Source: an uncultured Eubacteriales bacterium (GTDB lineage Bacteria; Bacillota; Clostridia; Christensenellales; Aristaeellaceae). Taken from it: a DNA stretch of 64,000 bases. The notes beneath the pieces were generated by a model. The model searched no databases. It saw nothing but the letters and a program-made list of their open reading frames with translations, and was not told where the DNA came from. Of the stretch, positions 1 through 7,251 are shown piece after piece. Position numbers and translations under genes: made by a program. The stretch spans positions 219,225-283,224 of the forward strand of contig CADBZH010000010.1 of the NCBI GenBank assembly GCA_902799045.1. Direction: 5' to 3'. How positions within the stretch are numbered: position 1 is the stretch's first letter; each line of letters opens with the position of its first letter.

Positions 1-111
1 GACGCACACGAAGGCGAAGATCGCGTAGACCACATAGGTGATCACGCTGATCACACGATCGCCGAAGCTCTTGTCAAGCTGTACGCCGCCCAGATTCTTC
101 TCTTTGGTCAT
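1..111 (-). CDS. Carbohydrate ABC transporter permease, partial (N-terminus only)
   Basis: Only the first 37 codons are inside the window; the rest lies beyond the left edge. The visible start MTKEKNLGGVQLDKSFGDR leads into the first hydrophobic helix (VISVITYVVYAIFAFV). This is the usual beginning of an LplC/YtcP-type (MalG-like) permease, which pairs with the LplB-type permease directly upstream. The gene follows that permease by 39 bases on the same strand, so the two are probably co-transcribed and form the membrane channel of one sugar importer. The binding protein and any ATPase are not visible here. The family call rests on context plus a short N-terminus. Confidence 0.75.
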   Translation of the reverse strand, partial: MTKEKNLGGVQLDKSFGDRVISVITYVVYAIFAFVCV

Positions 112-150
112 AATCGCTATCCCTCCCGTCTGTCACGCTTCGCCCGTCCG

Positions 151-1068
151 TCAGATGAAGCCCTCGCCGCGGATCAGCTTGGAGACCGTGTTGGAGCCGG
201 CCAGCAGGGCCACGCTGACGATGCTCTTGAGCATGCTGATGGCCGTGGACAGCGGATAGTTCTTGATGCTGCTGCGGGCGTAGTTGTACACGTACAAATC
301 CAGCACTTCTATGTATTTTCGGTTGAAGTCGTTCTGGAACACGTAGTACTGCTCCATGCCGTTGTTCAGGAAGCTGGCGATGTTCAGCATGACGATGACG
401 AAGTAGGTGGGCAGGATGCTGGGGATGATGATGTGGCGGATGATCTGCATCCTTGTCGCGCCGTCCACTCGCGCGGCCTCGATCATCTGCTCGTCGATGC
501 CGGTGATGGCCGCCAGATACATGATGGCCGCCCAGCCGGCGTTTTTCCACGTGAGCCACAGCCACATCTTGAACCAGAGGTGCTCCTTGGATTTCAGGAA
601 CGAGATGGGCTTGTCGATCAGCCCCGCGTCCAACAGCACCGAGTTCACCGCGCCGTTGGAGCCGAACACGTTGAAGGCGATGGAGAACACCAGCACCCAG
701 CTGATGAAGTTCGGCAGCGTGGTGACGGTCTGGACGAACTTTTGGTAGGGGCGGCACTTGATCTCATTGAGGAACACGGCGAAGATCATCGGGAACCACG
801 AGAACAGCAGCGATATGCCGCTCATGGCAAAGGTGTTGCGCAGCACGCGCAGCACGTCCGCCGTGCGCACGGGGTTGGAGACGATGTACTGGAACCACTT
901 CAGTCCCACGAACGTCTCCGGGCCGATGGGCTTCGGCGGCTGATAGTCGTGGAAGGCATACACCCAGCCGTACAGCGGGAAATAGGAAAACACCGCCACC
1001 AGCAGGATGAAGGGCAGTATATAGAGGAACTCCTGATAGGAGCGCCGCTTTTTCGGATCGATCTGCAT
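151..1068 (-). CDS. LplB-type carbohydrate ABC transporter permease
   Basis: This is an inner-membrane permease subunit of an oligosaccharide importer (CUT1 class, LplB/YteP type), about 305 residues with roughly six membrane helices. The first helix follows the basic start MQIDPKKRRSYQEF. The EAA loop that docks the ATPase is visible as EAARVDGATRMQIIRHIIIP. A longer reading frame reaches 1155, but the ATG at 1068 has a GGAGGCG ribosome binding site 5 bases upstream, and a promoter overlaps the region around 1155, so the shorter start is preferred. It is first in an operon with the partial permease at the left edge. The sugar carried cannot be read from the sequence; the nearby hydrolases suggest plant or alpha-linked glycans. 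Confidence 0.9.
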   Translation of the reverse strand: MQIDPKKRRSYQEFLYILPFILLVAVFSYFPLYGWVYAFHDYQPPKPIGPETFVGLKWFQYIVSNPVRTADVLRVLRNTFAMSGISLLFSWFPMIFAVFLNEIKCRPYQKFVQTVTTLPNFISWVLVFSIAFNVFGSNGAVNSVLLDAGLIDKPISFLKSKEHLWFKMWLWLTWKNAGWAAIMYLAAITGIDEQMIEAARVDGATRMQIIRHIIIPSILPTYFVIVMLNIASFLNNGMEQYYVFQNDFNRKYIEVLDLYVYNYARSSIKNYPLSTAISMLKSIVSVALLAGSNTVSKLIRGEGFI

Positions 1069-1150
1069 GGACACGCCTCCTGTCTGCGCCACATCCGCCC
1101 GCCGGGGAACGGAATCCGTGACAAATCCGCATGTAACCCCACTTACTGTA

Positions 1151-1179
1151 ATCATAGTATTTAAACGTCATCTTAACAA
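1151..1179 (-). promoter_or_regulatory. Sigma-A promoter of the sugar permease operon
   Basis: On the minus strand TTGTTA (1174-1179) and TATGAT (1151-1156) are separated by 17 bases. Transcription would give a leader of about 75 bases before the permease start at 1068. Confidence 0.55.
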
Positions 1180-1254
1180 TACCATTTGCACCTCATTTTG
1201 GGGACAAAAAACGCCCTTTTTCTTTTCCAAGATTTTACAGAGACAAAACATATA

Positions 1255-1269
1255 AATGTCAGGGACATT
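1255..1269. promoter_or_regulatory. Short perfect palindrome, possible operator
   Basis: AATGTC-AGG-GACATT is a perfect 6-3-6 palindrome about 75 bases upstream of the permease promoter. It could bind a sugar-responsive regulator, but nothing else supports this. Confidence 0.25.
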
Positions 1270-1291
1270 ATATGCATTTTGCCGTCCGCCC

Positions 1292-1478
1292 AAAGCCTTC
1301 CCCCGATGGGGAAGGTGGATTCCGGCGAAATCGCTTGCGATTTTGTCGGAAGACGGATGAGGTCCTCTAAGGCTGGGGACTGCGCCTAGATCGCGGGAGA
1401 GGCGCGGAGCAGAATGTGAGGGGACCTCATCCGACCTCGCTTCGCTCGGCCACCTTCCCCATAGGGGAAGGCTTTAAA
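1292..1478. repeat. 187-bp inverted-repeat element (CCTTCCCC family)
   Basis: Two arms read toward each other. The left arm has AAGCCTTCCCC...GGGGAAGGTGG and then CGGATGAGGTCC. The right arm, reverse-complemented, has the same landmarks in the same order (AAGCCTTCCCC, GGGGAAGGTGG, CGGATGAGGTCC). A shorter relative with CTTCCCC...GGGGAAGGTGG and CGGATGAGGTC lies at 10370-10412. The element fills most of the gap between the permease operon and the GH43 gene, and no gene is seen in it. Confidence 0.7.
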
Positions 1479-1514
1479 GCACTATTCCTACTCCCTACTC
1501 CCTGCTCCCTCAAC

Positions 1515-1543
1515 TTGATCGCGGGCGCGGAAAATGGTATACT
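1515..1543 (+). promoter_or_regulatory. Promoter of the GH43 gene
   Basis: TTGATC (1515-1520) and TATACT (1538-1543) are 17 bases apart, 32 bases before the GH43 start. The 3' end of the palindromic element lies about 37 bases upstream. Confidence 0.6.
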
Positions 1544-1574
1544 GTTGAAAACTTGTTCGCGGGAGGGCCATGCC

Positions 1575-3206
1575 ATGAACAGCCAGGCGATTCTCATCTC
1601 CGTATACACCCGCCCGGTGGACCCGGACGCCTACCCGGCGGGACTGGCCAACGCCGTGCACTTCGCCTTTCAGCGCCCGGGCGAGGCGGCGCGGCCGCTG
1701 AACCGCAACTACGGCATGCTCTTTGCCGAGGGCTATGTCTCCGACGAGGACACGATCGTCCCCCTGGGCGTCCGGAAACCGACCCTCTTCGCCATGGAGG
1801 ACGGCTGGATCGGCGTCGACGGACAGCTGGTCGATGAGCGCGGCGACCCGGCCCCGCGCCCCGCGGGCGACCGCTTCCTCTGGAAGACCCGCGACCTGAT
1901 CCGCTTCGAGGCGGTCGGCCCGGTGGACGGGACGTCGCTGGCGCGCTACGCCCCCGCCGAAGCCCTGGCCGTGCCGGCGGCCGTCGCCGAATTGGCCGTG
2001 GCCTACTGGAGCCCGATCCGCAGCGGGAAGGTCCTGCTGCCGGAGGCCGTCGACGCCGAACGCCCGTCCGACCTGGAAACGGTCCGCGCCGAGGTGGTGT
2101 ACAGCGACGGCTCCCGGGCGCTCAAGGGCGTCGACTGGGACTTTGGCGCGGTGGATTTCACCGTCCCCGGCGAATACGCCGTCCGGGGGCGCGTCCGCCG
2201 GCAGGCCTTCCCCTTCCCGCTGGCCAGGGGCTACGGCGACCCGGTGCTCTTCCGCTGGGAGGGCAAGTGGCACTTCCTGGGCACCAATGACAACCTGGAC
2301 GACATCGGCCTGTACATCCGCGAGGCGGACACCGTTCAGGGGCTCTTCGCGCCGGACGCCGTGGAGCACCTGATCCTCCCCTTCGACCCGGCCCGCGGCT
2401 TCGAGCAGACCTTCTGGGCCCCGGAATGGCACATCATCGGCGGCCAGCCGTATATCCTCTTCGCCGTCAGCGGGCACGCCTGGGGCCCCCAGTGCCACCT
2501 GATGAAGCTGAAGCCGGGCGGCAGCGTCATCCGCGCGGAGGACTGGGAGGACCCCGTTCCCGTCGCCCGGCGGGACGGCAGCCCCCTCTCCACGGACGGC
2601 ATCACGCTGGACATGACCTGCATCCAGGCGCAAAGCGGCGCCTACATGGTCTGGTCCTACCGGCGGCACATCGGAACGCCGATGGACACCGGCTCCATGC
2701 TCTACATCGCCACGGTGGACCCGGCTTCGCCCTGGCGGCTGACCAGCGAGCCGGTGCTGCTCACCCGGCCCCTGTACGGCTGGGAGAACGTGGCCGGCAC
2801 CATCAACAACGAGGGGCCCCACGCCCTCATCCGGGACGGAAGGGTGTACCTGGCCTATTCCGGCGGCTCCGCCAACGCCTACACCTACGCCCTCGGCCTG
2901 CTGACCGCCGACGGCCGGGACGACCTGCTCCGGCCCGCCAGCTGGGACAAGGCCATCGCCCCGGCGCTGACCTTCTACAGCGTGCCCGGCGAATACGGCC
3001 CGGGCCATAATTCCTTCTATCAGGACGAATCCGGCGAATGGATGATCGCCTATCACGGGGAAACCGGCCTGCGCGAGCACCTGCGCTGCGACGGCATCCG
3101 CCGGGTCCATTTCCGAGCGGACGGAGCCCCCTATTTCCAGATGAGCCCGGAGGAGGACCTGCCCGAGGCCGAACGCGAGGTATGCCTGCGCGTGCGCGTG
3201 AAGTGA
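1575..3206 (+). CDS. Glycoside hydrolase family 43 protein with Ig-like domain
   Basis: This is a predicted beta-xylosidase/alpha-arabinofuranosidase-type enzyme of 543 residues. After an N-terminal region (about 1-125) comes an Ig-like domain (about 130-195, YSDG...VDWD...DFTVPGEYAVRG), then the five-bladed GH43 propeller (about 205-530). Catalytic landmarks are GYGDPVLFRWEGKWHFLGTND for the base Asp, FWAPEW, and INNEGPH for the acid Glu. No signal peptide is visible, so it should act in the cytoplasm on imported oligosaccharides. The ATG at 1575 follows GGGAGGGCC and the upstream promoter; reading-frame extensions before it are not supported. The YczE gene starts 22 bases after its stop. 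Exact substrate specificity is not readable. Confidence 0.85.
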   Translation: MNSQAILISVYTRPVDPDAYPAGLANAVHFAFQRPGEAARPLNRNYGMLFAEGYVSDEDTIVPLGVRKPTLFAMEDGWIGVDGQLVDERGDPAPRPAGDRFLWKTRDLIRFEAVGPVDGTSLARYAPAEALAVPAAVAELAVAYWSPIRSGKVLLPEAVDAERPSDLETVRAEVVYSDGSRALKGVDWDFGAVDFTVPGEYAVRGRVRRQAFPFPLARGYGDPVLFRWEGKWHFLGTNDNLDDIGLYIREADTVQGLFAPDAVEHLILPFDPARGFEQTFWAPEWHIIGGQPYILFAVSGHAWGPQCHLMKLKPGGSVIRAEDWEDPVPVARRDGSPLSTDGITLDMTCIQAQSGAYMVWSYRRHIGTPMDTGSMLYIATVDPASPWRLTSEPVLLTRPLYGWENVAGTINNEGPHALIRDGRVYLAYSGGSANAYTYALGLLTADGRDDLLRPASWDKAIAPALTFYSVPGEYGPGHNSFYQDESGEWMIAYHGETGLREHLRCDGIRRVHFRADGAPYFQMSPEEDLPEAEREVCLRVRVK

Positions 3207-3228
3207 CGGGCCGGGAGGTGAGTGTTCC

Positions 3229-3888
3229 ATGAAGCGCATCCTTTTGCAGTGGCTGCAGATCGCGGCGGGGCTGCTGGTGTTTGCCTTCGGCGTGCACCTG
3301 ACCATCTTCTCGAACATCGGCCTGGCCCCCTGGGACTGCCTGGGCATGGGCGTCGCCCGGCACACGCCGCTGAACTACGGCCTCTCGATGACCGCCATCG
3401 CCCTGGCCGTGCTGGGGATCGACCTGCTGCTCCGCGAGCGCATCGGCTTCGGCACGATCATCGACGCGCTGCTGACCGGCAACTTCGTGCAGATGTTCAA
3501 CGACCTGAACCCCCTCCCCGCCAACGAAAGCCTGTGGGCGGGCATCGCCATCATGCCGGTCGGCTTCGCCTTCATGGCGCTGGGCATGTGGATCTACATG
3601 AGCGCCGGCCAGTGCTGCGGGCCGCGCGACGCGATGCTGGTGGGGCTGGGCAAGCGCATGCCCCGCGTTCCCATCGGCGTGGTGGAGATCCTGCTCTGGG
3701 GCGCGGTGCTGCTGGCGGGCTGGCTGCTGGGCGGGCCCGTGGGCATCGGCACCCTCATCAGCACCTTCGGCGCAGGCCTGGTGATGCAGCTGGTCTACAG
3801 CGCCCTGCGCTTCGAGCCCCGAAGCGTCGTTCACCGGGACGCGGCCAGCGTCCTCCGGGAGCTGGCGAGGGCGCGGCGGGGTGGATAA
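3229..3888 (+). CDS. YczE/YyaS/YitT family integral membrane protein
   Basis: This is a 219-residue membrane protein with about five hydrophobic segments, starting with WLQIAAGLLVFAFGVHLTIF. The FGVHLTI, LAPWDCLGMGVA and GPRDAMLVGLGKR stretches are typical of the YczE family, whose transport function is unknown. GGGAGGTGAGTGTTCC precedes the ATG. It lies 22 bases downstream of the GH43 gene and probably shares its transcript. The C-terminus is basic and cytoplasmic (ELARARRGG). Confidence 0.8.
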   Translation: MKRILLQWLQIAAGLLVFAFGVHLTIFSNIGLAPWDCLGMGVARHTPLNYGLSMTAIALAVLGIDLLLRERIGFGTIIDALLTGNFVQMFNDLNPLPANESLWAGIAIMPVGFAFMALGMWIYMSAGQCCGPRDAMLVGLGKRMPRVPIGVVEILLWGAVLLAGWLLGGPVGIGTLISTFGAGLVMQLVYSALRFEPRSVVHRDAASVLRELARARRGG

Positions 3889-3919
3889 ATGAGTTCTTCA
3901 CGGAAAGCCGGGGAATGGC

Positions 3920-4040
3920 AACTCCCTCCGTCAGCCCTTCGGGCTGCCACCTCCCTCGGAGAGGGAGGCTTTTGGAGAGGCTCCCGTTTTGGCTCCCTCT
4001 CTGAGGGAGCTGGCTGGCCGGTGGCCAGACTGAGGGAGTT
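3920..4040. repeat. REP-like palindromic repeat, copy 1
   Basis: This contains nested inverted repeats: GGCAACTCCCTCCGTCAGCC, CTCCCTCGGAGAGGGAGG, CTCCCTCTCTGAGGGAG and GGCTGGCCGGTGGCCAGACT. The same modules recur at 44466-44606 and, degraded, at 24640-24690 and 51161-51230. Copies are intergenic. Confidence 0.75.
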
Positions 4041-4068
4041 CCCGGTACATCCCCCCACTCTCCGCAAC

Positions 4069-4091
4069 AAAAAAACCGTCCCTCGGGACGG
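4069..4091 (-). terminator. Terminator-like hairpin on the minus strand
   Basis: CCGTCCC-TC-GGGACGG is followed on the minus strand by seven T. No minus-strand gene ends here. It sits just before the prephenate dehydratase gene, so it may insulate that gene or belong to its leader. Confidence 0.35.
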
Positions 4092-4110
4092 AAGGGAAAG
4101 GTGAAGTCAT

Positions 4111-4989
4111 ATGAGAAGAATGTGGACGATCACGCTCTGCCTGGCGCTGATCCTGCTGCCGTCGGCGTGGGCGGAGGCCCGCGTCAGCTACCTGGGCCCG
4201 GAGGGTACCTACACCGAGGAAGCCGCGCGATACTGGTTCTCCGGGGACGATCATCTGGAGCCGCGCGAGACCGTGGCCGACGCCATCGCGGACGTGCTGG
4301 CCGGGGAGGCGGACTGCGCCGTGATCCCCCAGGAGAACACCGTGGGCGGCGCCGTGGTGAACTATGTGGACGCGCTGATCGCCGCGGAGGAGACGTTCGT
4401 GGTCGGCGAGGTGGTGCTGCCGATCAGCCAGACGCTGATGGGGGTGCCCGGCGCGACGCTGGAGGACATCAGGACCGTCTGCTCCCACGCCCAGGGCCTG
4501 ACCCAGAGCGCCGCCTGGCGCGCGGAGCACCTGCCCGACGCCGAGGCCGTGGAGATGGCCAGCACCGCCGCCGCGGCCAGTCACGTGGCCGAAACGGGAG
4601 ATGCGTCCATCGCCGCCGTGGCCGCGCCCGGGGCCGCCGCGCTCTACGGCCTGGAGGTGCTGGCGGAGAACGTGCAGATCACCGACGCCAACAAGACCCG
4701 CTTCTACGTCCTCTCCCGAACGGCGCTGGACGGCGAGGGGCTGACCCGCGCCGTGTTCGTGGCGACCTGCGAGGCCAGCCGGATCGACGACATCATCGTG
4801 GCGCTGCGCGACTCGGGCCTGGAGCTGGTGGCGCTGCACGACCGCCCCGAGGGCAGCCGGTTGGGCCGGTATCACTATGTGATCGAGGCGGAGAGCGCCG
4901 AAGGCGTCACCGACGCGCAGGTCGAGGCGGCCCGCGCCCTGGAGGGCGTGCGCTTCGCCGGGCGCTTCAACGCCGTCGAAAAGCGCTAA
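4111..4989 (+). CDS. Exported prephenate dehydratase (PheA-type with ACT-like domain)
   Basis: The enzyme would convert prephenate to phenylpyruvate in phenylalanine synthesis. Its 292 residues begin with a clear signal peptide (MRRMWTITLCLALILLPSAWA). The dehydratase domain (about 24-200) shows YLGPEGTYTEEAA, IPQENTVGGAV, SHAQGLTQ and the TRF motif in NKTRFYVLS. An ACT-like regulatory domain follows (about 205-290, with VALRDSGLELVALHDRPEG). Prephenate dehydratases are normally cytoplasmic, so export is odd. The start is fixed by AAAGGTGAAGTCAT before the ATG. It has its own terminator downstream and no aroma-pathway neighbours. Catalytic competence in the envelope is uncertain. Confidence 0.85.
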   Translation: MRRMWTITLCLALILLPSAWAEARVSYLGPEGTYTEEAARYWFSGDDHLEPRETVADAIADVLAGEADCAVIPQENTVGGAVVNYVDALIAAEETFVVGEVVLPISQTLMGVPGATLEDIRTVCSHAQGLTQSAAWRAEHLPDAEAVEMASTAAAASHVAETGDASIAAVAAPGAAALYGLEVLAENVQITDANKTRFYVLSRTALDGEGLTRAVFVATCEASRIDDIIVALRDSGLELVALHDRPEGSRLGRYHYVIEAESAEGVTDAQVEAARALEGVRFAGRFNAVEKR

Positions 4990-5136
4990 TACTAAATTCC
5001 ATCTAATCCATGCACATCTGCGGGTGCCTTTTTTGCCCTGGCTGTGCTTCGCTTCGGTCAACGATGCGCTGCATCGCCTCCCTCAGAACCAAAAATCCAC
5101 TCCGCATTTGTACATGTTTTAGAAGGAATTTAGTAT
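4989..5136. repeat. 148-bp MITE-like element with long terminal inverted repeats
   Basis: The left end (ATACTAAATTCCATCTAA, then CATG..ACA..TGCGG) matches the reverse complement of the right end (ATACTAAATTCCTTCTAA, then CATG..ACA..TGCGG) at about 27 of 34 positions. No coding sequence lies between. Only one copy is in this window, so mobility is inferred from structure. It begins at the last base of the prephenate dehydratase stop codon. Confidence 0.6.
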
Positions 5137-5157
5137 AAAGCGGGAATCACTGATAAA

Positions 5158-5212
5158 GGCGCCGGATCGCCACGTCGGCCCAAGTCCCGACGTGGCCATC
5201 CGGTGCCTTTTT
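5158..5212 (+). terminator. Rho-independent terminator
   Basis: A 21-base arm (GGCGCCGGATCGCCACGTCG plus G) pairs with CCGACGTGGCCATCCGGTGCC at 19 of 21 positions, and TTTTT follows. It ends transcription from the prephenate dehydratase gene. The stem shares the CGGATTGCCACGTCG module with the repeat at 10261. Confidence 0.7.
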
Positions 5213-5306
5213 GGGTTCATCACGGAAAGATGGGAAAATCAAGAGCCCGCTTTTGTTCACGCCGCGCACAGATCCTGCGCTTCGCGGGCCTTTCTGTGCC
5301 TCCGCG

Positions 5307-7229
5307 TCACTCATGCCGGGGAAACTCGACGATGATGGCCTCGAAGGGGCGGAGGGAGTAGGTGAGCATGTGGGTGTAGCCGTCGCAGTCGTACCACTGG
5401 GCCGTCAGCGGCGGGGTGTCGCCGGAATAGCCCTGGTCGGGCAGGCTGTCATAGGTGGAGAACACGCGCTTGTAGAAGCCCTCCATGGGCACGCCCACGG
5501 TGTAATCATGATACTCCATCGGCGAGAAGTTGCACACCACCAGCACCGCGCCCTCGTAATTCCAGGGGTTGCGGCGATAGTAGGCCACGATGTTGCGGTC
5601 CGCGTCGCCCCGGTTCACCCACTCGAAGGTGGTGGGGTTTTTGCTGTCCATGTACAGCACCGGATAGCGCTTGTACACCTCCAGCAGGTTCTTCACGCAC
5701 TGCATCACGTCCCGGTGGCCGAAGTCGTCCGCCAGGTGCCAGTCGATGGACTCCTTCACGTTCCACTCCCGCTCCTGGGCAAACTCCTGGCCCATGAACA
5801 GCAGCTTCTTGCCCGGGAAGGTGAACTGCCAGGTGTACAGCGTCTTCAGCTCGCCCAGCTTGTCCATGATGGCGCCGGGGGCCTTGTTCACCATCGTCCC
5901 CTTGCCGTACACCACCTCGTCGTGGCTCAGCACCAGCACGTAATTCTCGCTGAAGGCATAGTCCGCGATGTGGGTCAGGTTGCCGTGGTGCCACTTGCGA
6001 TACACCGGGTCCAGGTTCATGTAGCGGATGGTGTCGTTCATCCAGCCCATGTTCCACTTGAAGGTGAAGCCCAGCCCGCCGTGGTCCACCGGCTCGGTGA
6101 TGCCCCACTCGGCGGAGGAATCCTCGGCGATCAAAAAGCCGGTGGTCTTGCCGCAGACCTCGAAGTTCAGCTGGCGCAGGAAATCCATGCTCTCCAGGTT
6201 CATGCGGCCGCCGAACATGTTGGGCCGCCACTCGGAGCGGTCGTAGTCGTTGTAGAGCATCGAGGCCACGGCGTCCACCCGCAGGGCGTCGATGTGGAAC
6301 TCGCGGATCCAGTAGAAGGCGTTGGCGATCAGGAACGAGCGCACCTCCGGCTTGGCATGGTCGAAGGCCAGCGTGCCCCACACCGGGAACTCGCGGCGCA
6401 GCGGGTCGCTGTTTTCATAGAGCGGCGTGCCGTCGAACCAGCCCATGGCGAAGTCGTCCTTGGGGAAGTGGGCCGGCACCCAGTCCAGGATCACGCCGAT
6501 GCCCGCCTGGTGCATGCGGTCCACGAAGCGGCGGAAGTCGTCCGGCGTGCCGTAGCGGGAGGTGGGCGCGTAGTAGCCCGTCACCTGGTAGCCCCAGGAC
6601 AGGTCGAAGGGATATTCGCAGATGCCCATCAGCTCCACGTGGGTGTAGCCCATGTAGGTCATGTAGTTCACCAGGTCGTCCGCCAGCTGGGTGTAGTTCA
6701 GAAAGCCGTCCTCGTCCCAGTCGCCCTGGTAGCCCTTCTTCCAGCTGCCCAGGTGCACCTCGTAGATGGACATGGGCCGCTCCAGCACCTTGGTGTTGTC
6801 CCGCTGGGCCTGGTGGATGTCGTCGCCCCACTGGTAGTTGTCCAACCCCCAGACGATGGAGGCGCTGTTGGGCCGCTTCTCCGTCCAGAAGCCGTAGGGA
6901 TCGCTCTTGTAGCGCTTCACGCCGTCCGCGCCGGTGATGACGTAGCGGTAGGCGTCGCCGGGGCCCACGTCGGGCAGGAAGCACTCCCACACGCCGCCGT
7001 CCCACTGGCTGCGGTGCATCCACTTCTCGTCCTCCCAGCCGGTCCTGGCCGTGATGACGGACACGTACTGGGCGTTGGGGGCCCAGAGGTTGAACCGGGT
7101 GCCCAGCACGCCGTTTTCAATGTCGACGTGGGCGCCCAGCTTGCGGTAGACCTCGTAGTTCGTTCCCTGGTGAAACAAAAAGCTGTCATAATCGGTAAAA
7201 ACGGCGCTGCGCTCCGTGATTTCTGCCAT
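5307..7229 (-). CDS. glgB: 1,4-alpha-glucan branching enzyme
   Basis: GlgB makes alpha-1,6 branches in glycogen in the cytoplasm. The 640-residue protein has a CBM48-type N-terminal domain (RFNLWAPNAQYVSVI), a GH13 barrel with DALRVDAVASMLYNDYDR carrying the nucleophile Asp, IAEDSSAEWGI carrying the acid Glu, and SHDEVVYGKGTM, then a C-terminal beta domain ending in FEAIIVEFP. The length is normal for the short bacterial form. It starts 22 bases after the upstream GH13 gene and is probably co-transcribed with it. No glgA, glgC or glgP is in the window, so here branching is paired with a maltodextrin-type hydrolase. Confidence 0.95.
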   Translation of the reverse strand: MAEITERSAVFTDYDSFLFHQGTNYEVYRKLGAHVDIENGVLGTRFNLWAPNAQYVSVITARTGWEDEKWMHRSQWDGGVWECFLPDVGPGDAYRYVITGADGVKRYKSDPYGFWTEKRPNSASIVWGLDNYQWGDDIHQAQRDNTKVLERPMSIYEVHLGSWKKGYQGDWDEDGFLNYTQLADDLVNYMTYMGYTHVELMGICEYPFDLSWGYQVTGYYAPTSRYGTPDDFRRFVDRMHQAGIGVILDWVPAHFPKDDFAMGWFDGTPLYENSDPLRREFPVWGTLAFDHAKPEVRSFLIANAFYWIREFHIDALRVDAVASMLYNDYDRSEWRPNMFGGRMNLESMDFLRQLNFEVCGKTTGFLIAEDSSAEWGITEPVDHGGLGFTFKWNMGWMNDTIRYMNLDPVYRKWHHGNLTHIADYAFSENYVLVLSHDEVVYGKGTMVNKAPGAIMDKLGELKTLYTWQFTFPGKKLLFMGQEFAQEREWNVKESIDWHLADDFGHRDVMQCVKNLLEVYKRYPVLYMDSKNPTTFEWVNRGDADRNIVAYYRRNPWNYEGAVLVVCNFSPMEYHDYTVGVPMEGFYKRVFSTYDSLPDQGYSGDTPPLTAQWYDCDGYTHMLTYSLRPFEAIIVEFPRHE

Positions 7230-7251
7230 GAAATATCCTCCCTCTCGCGTA

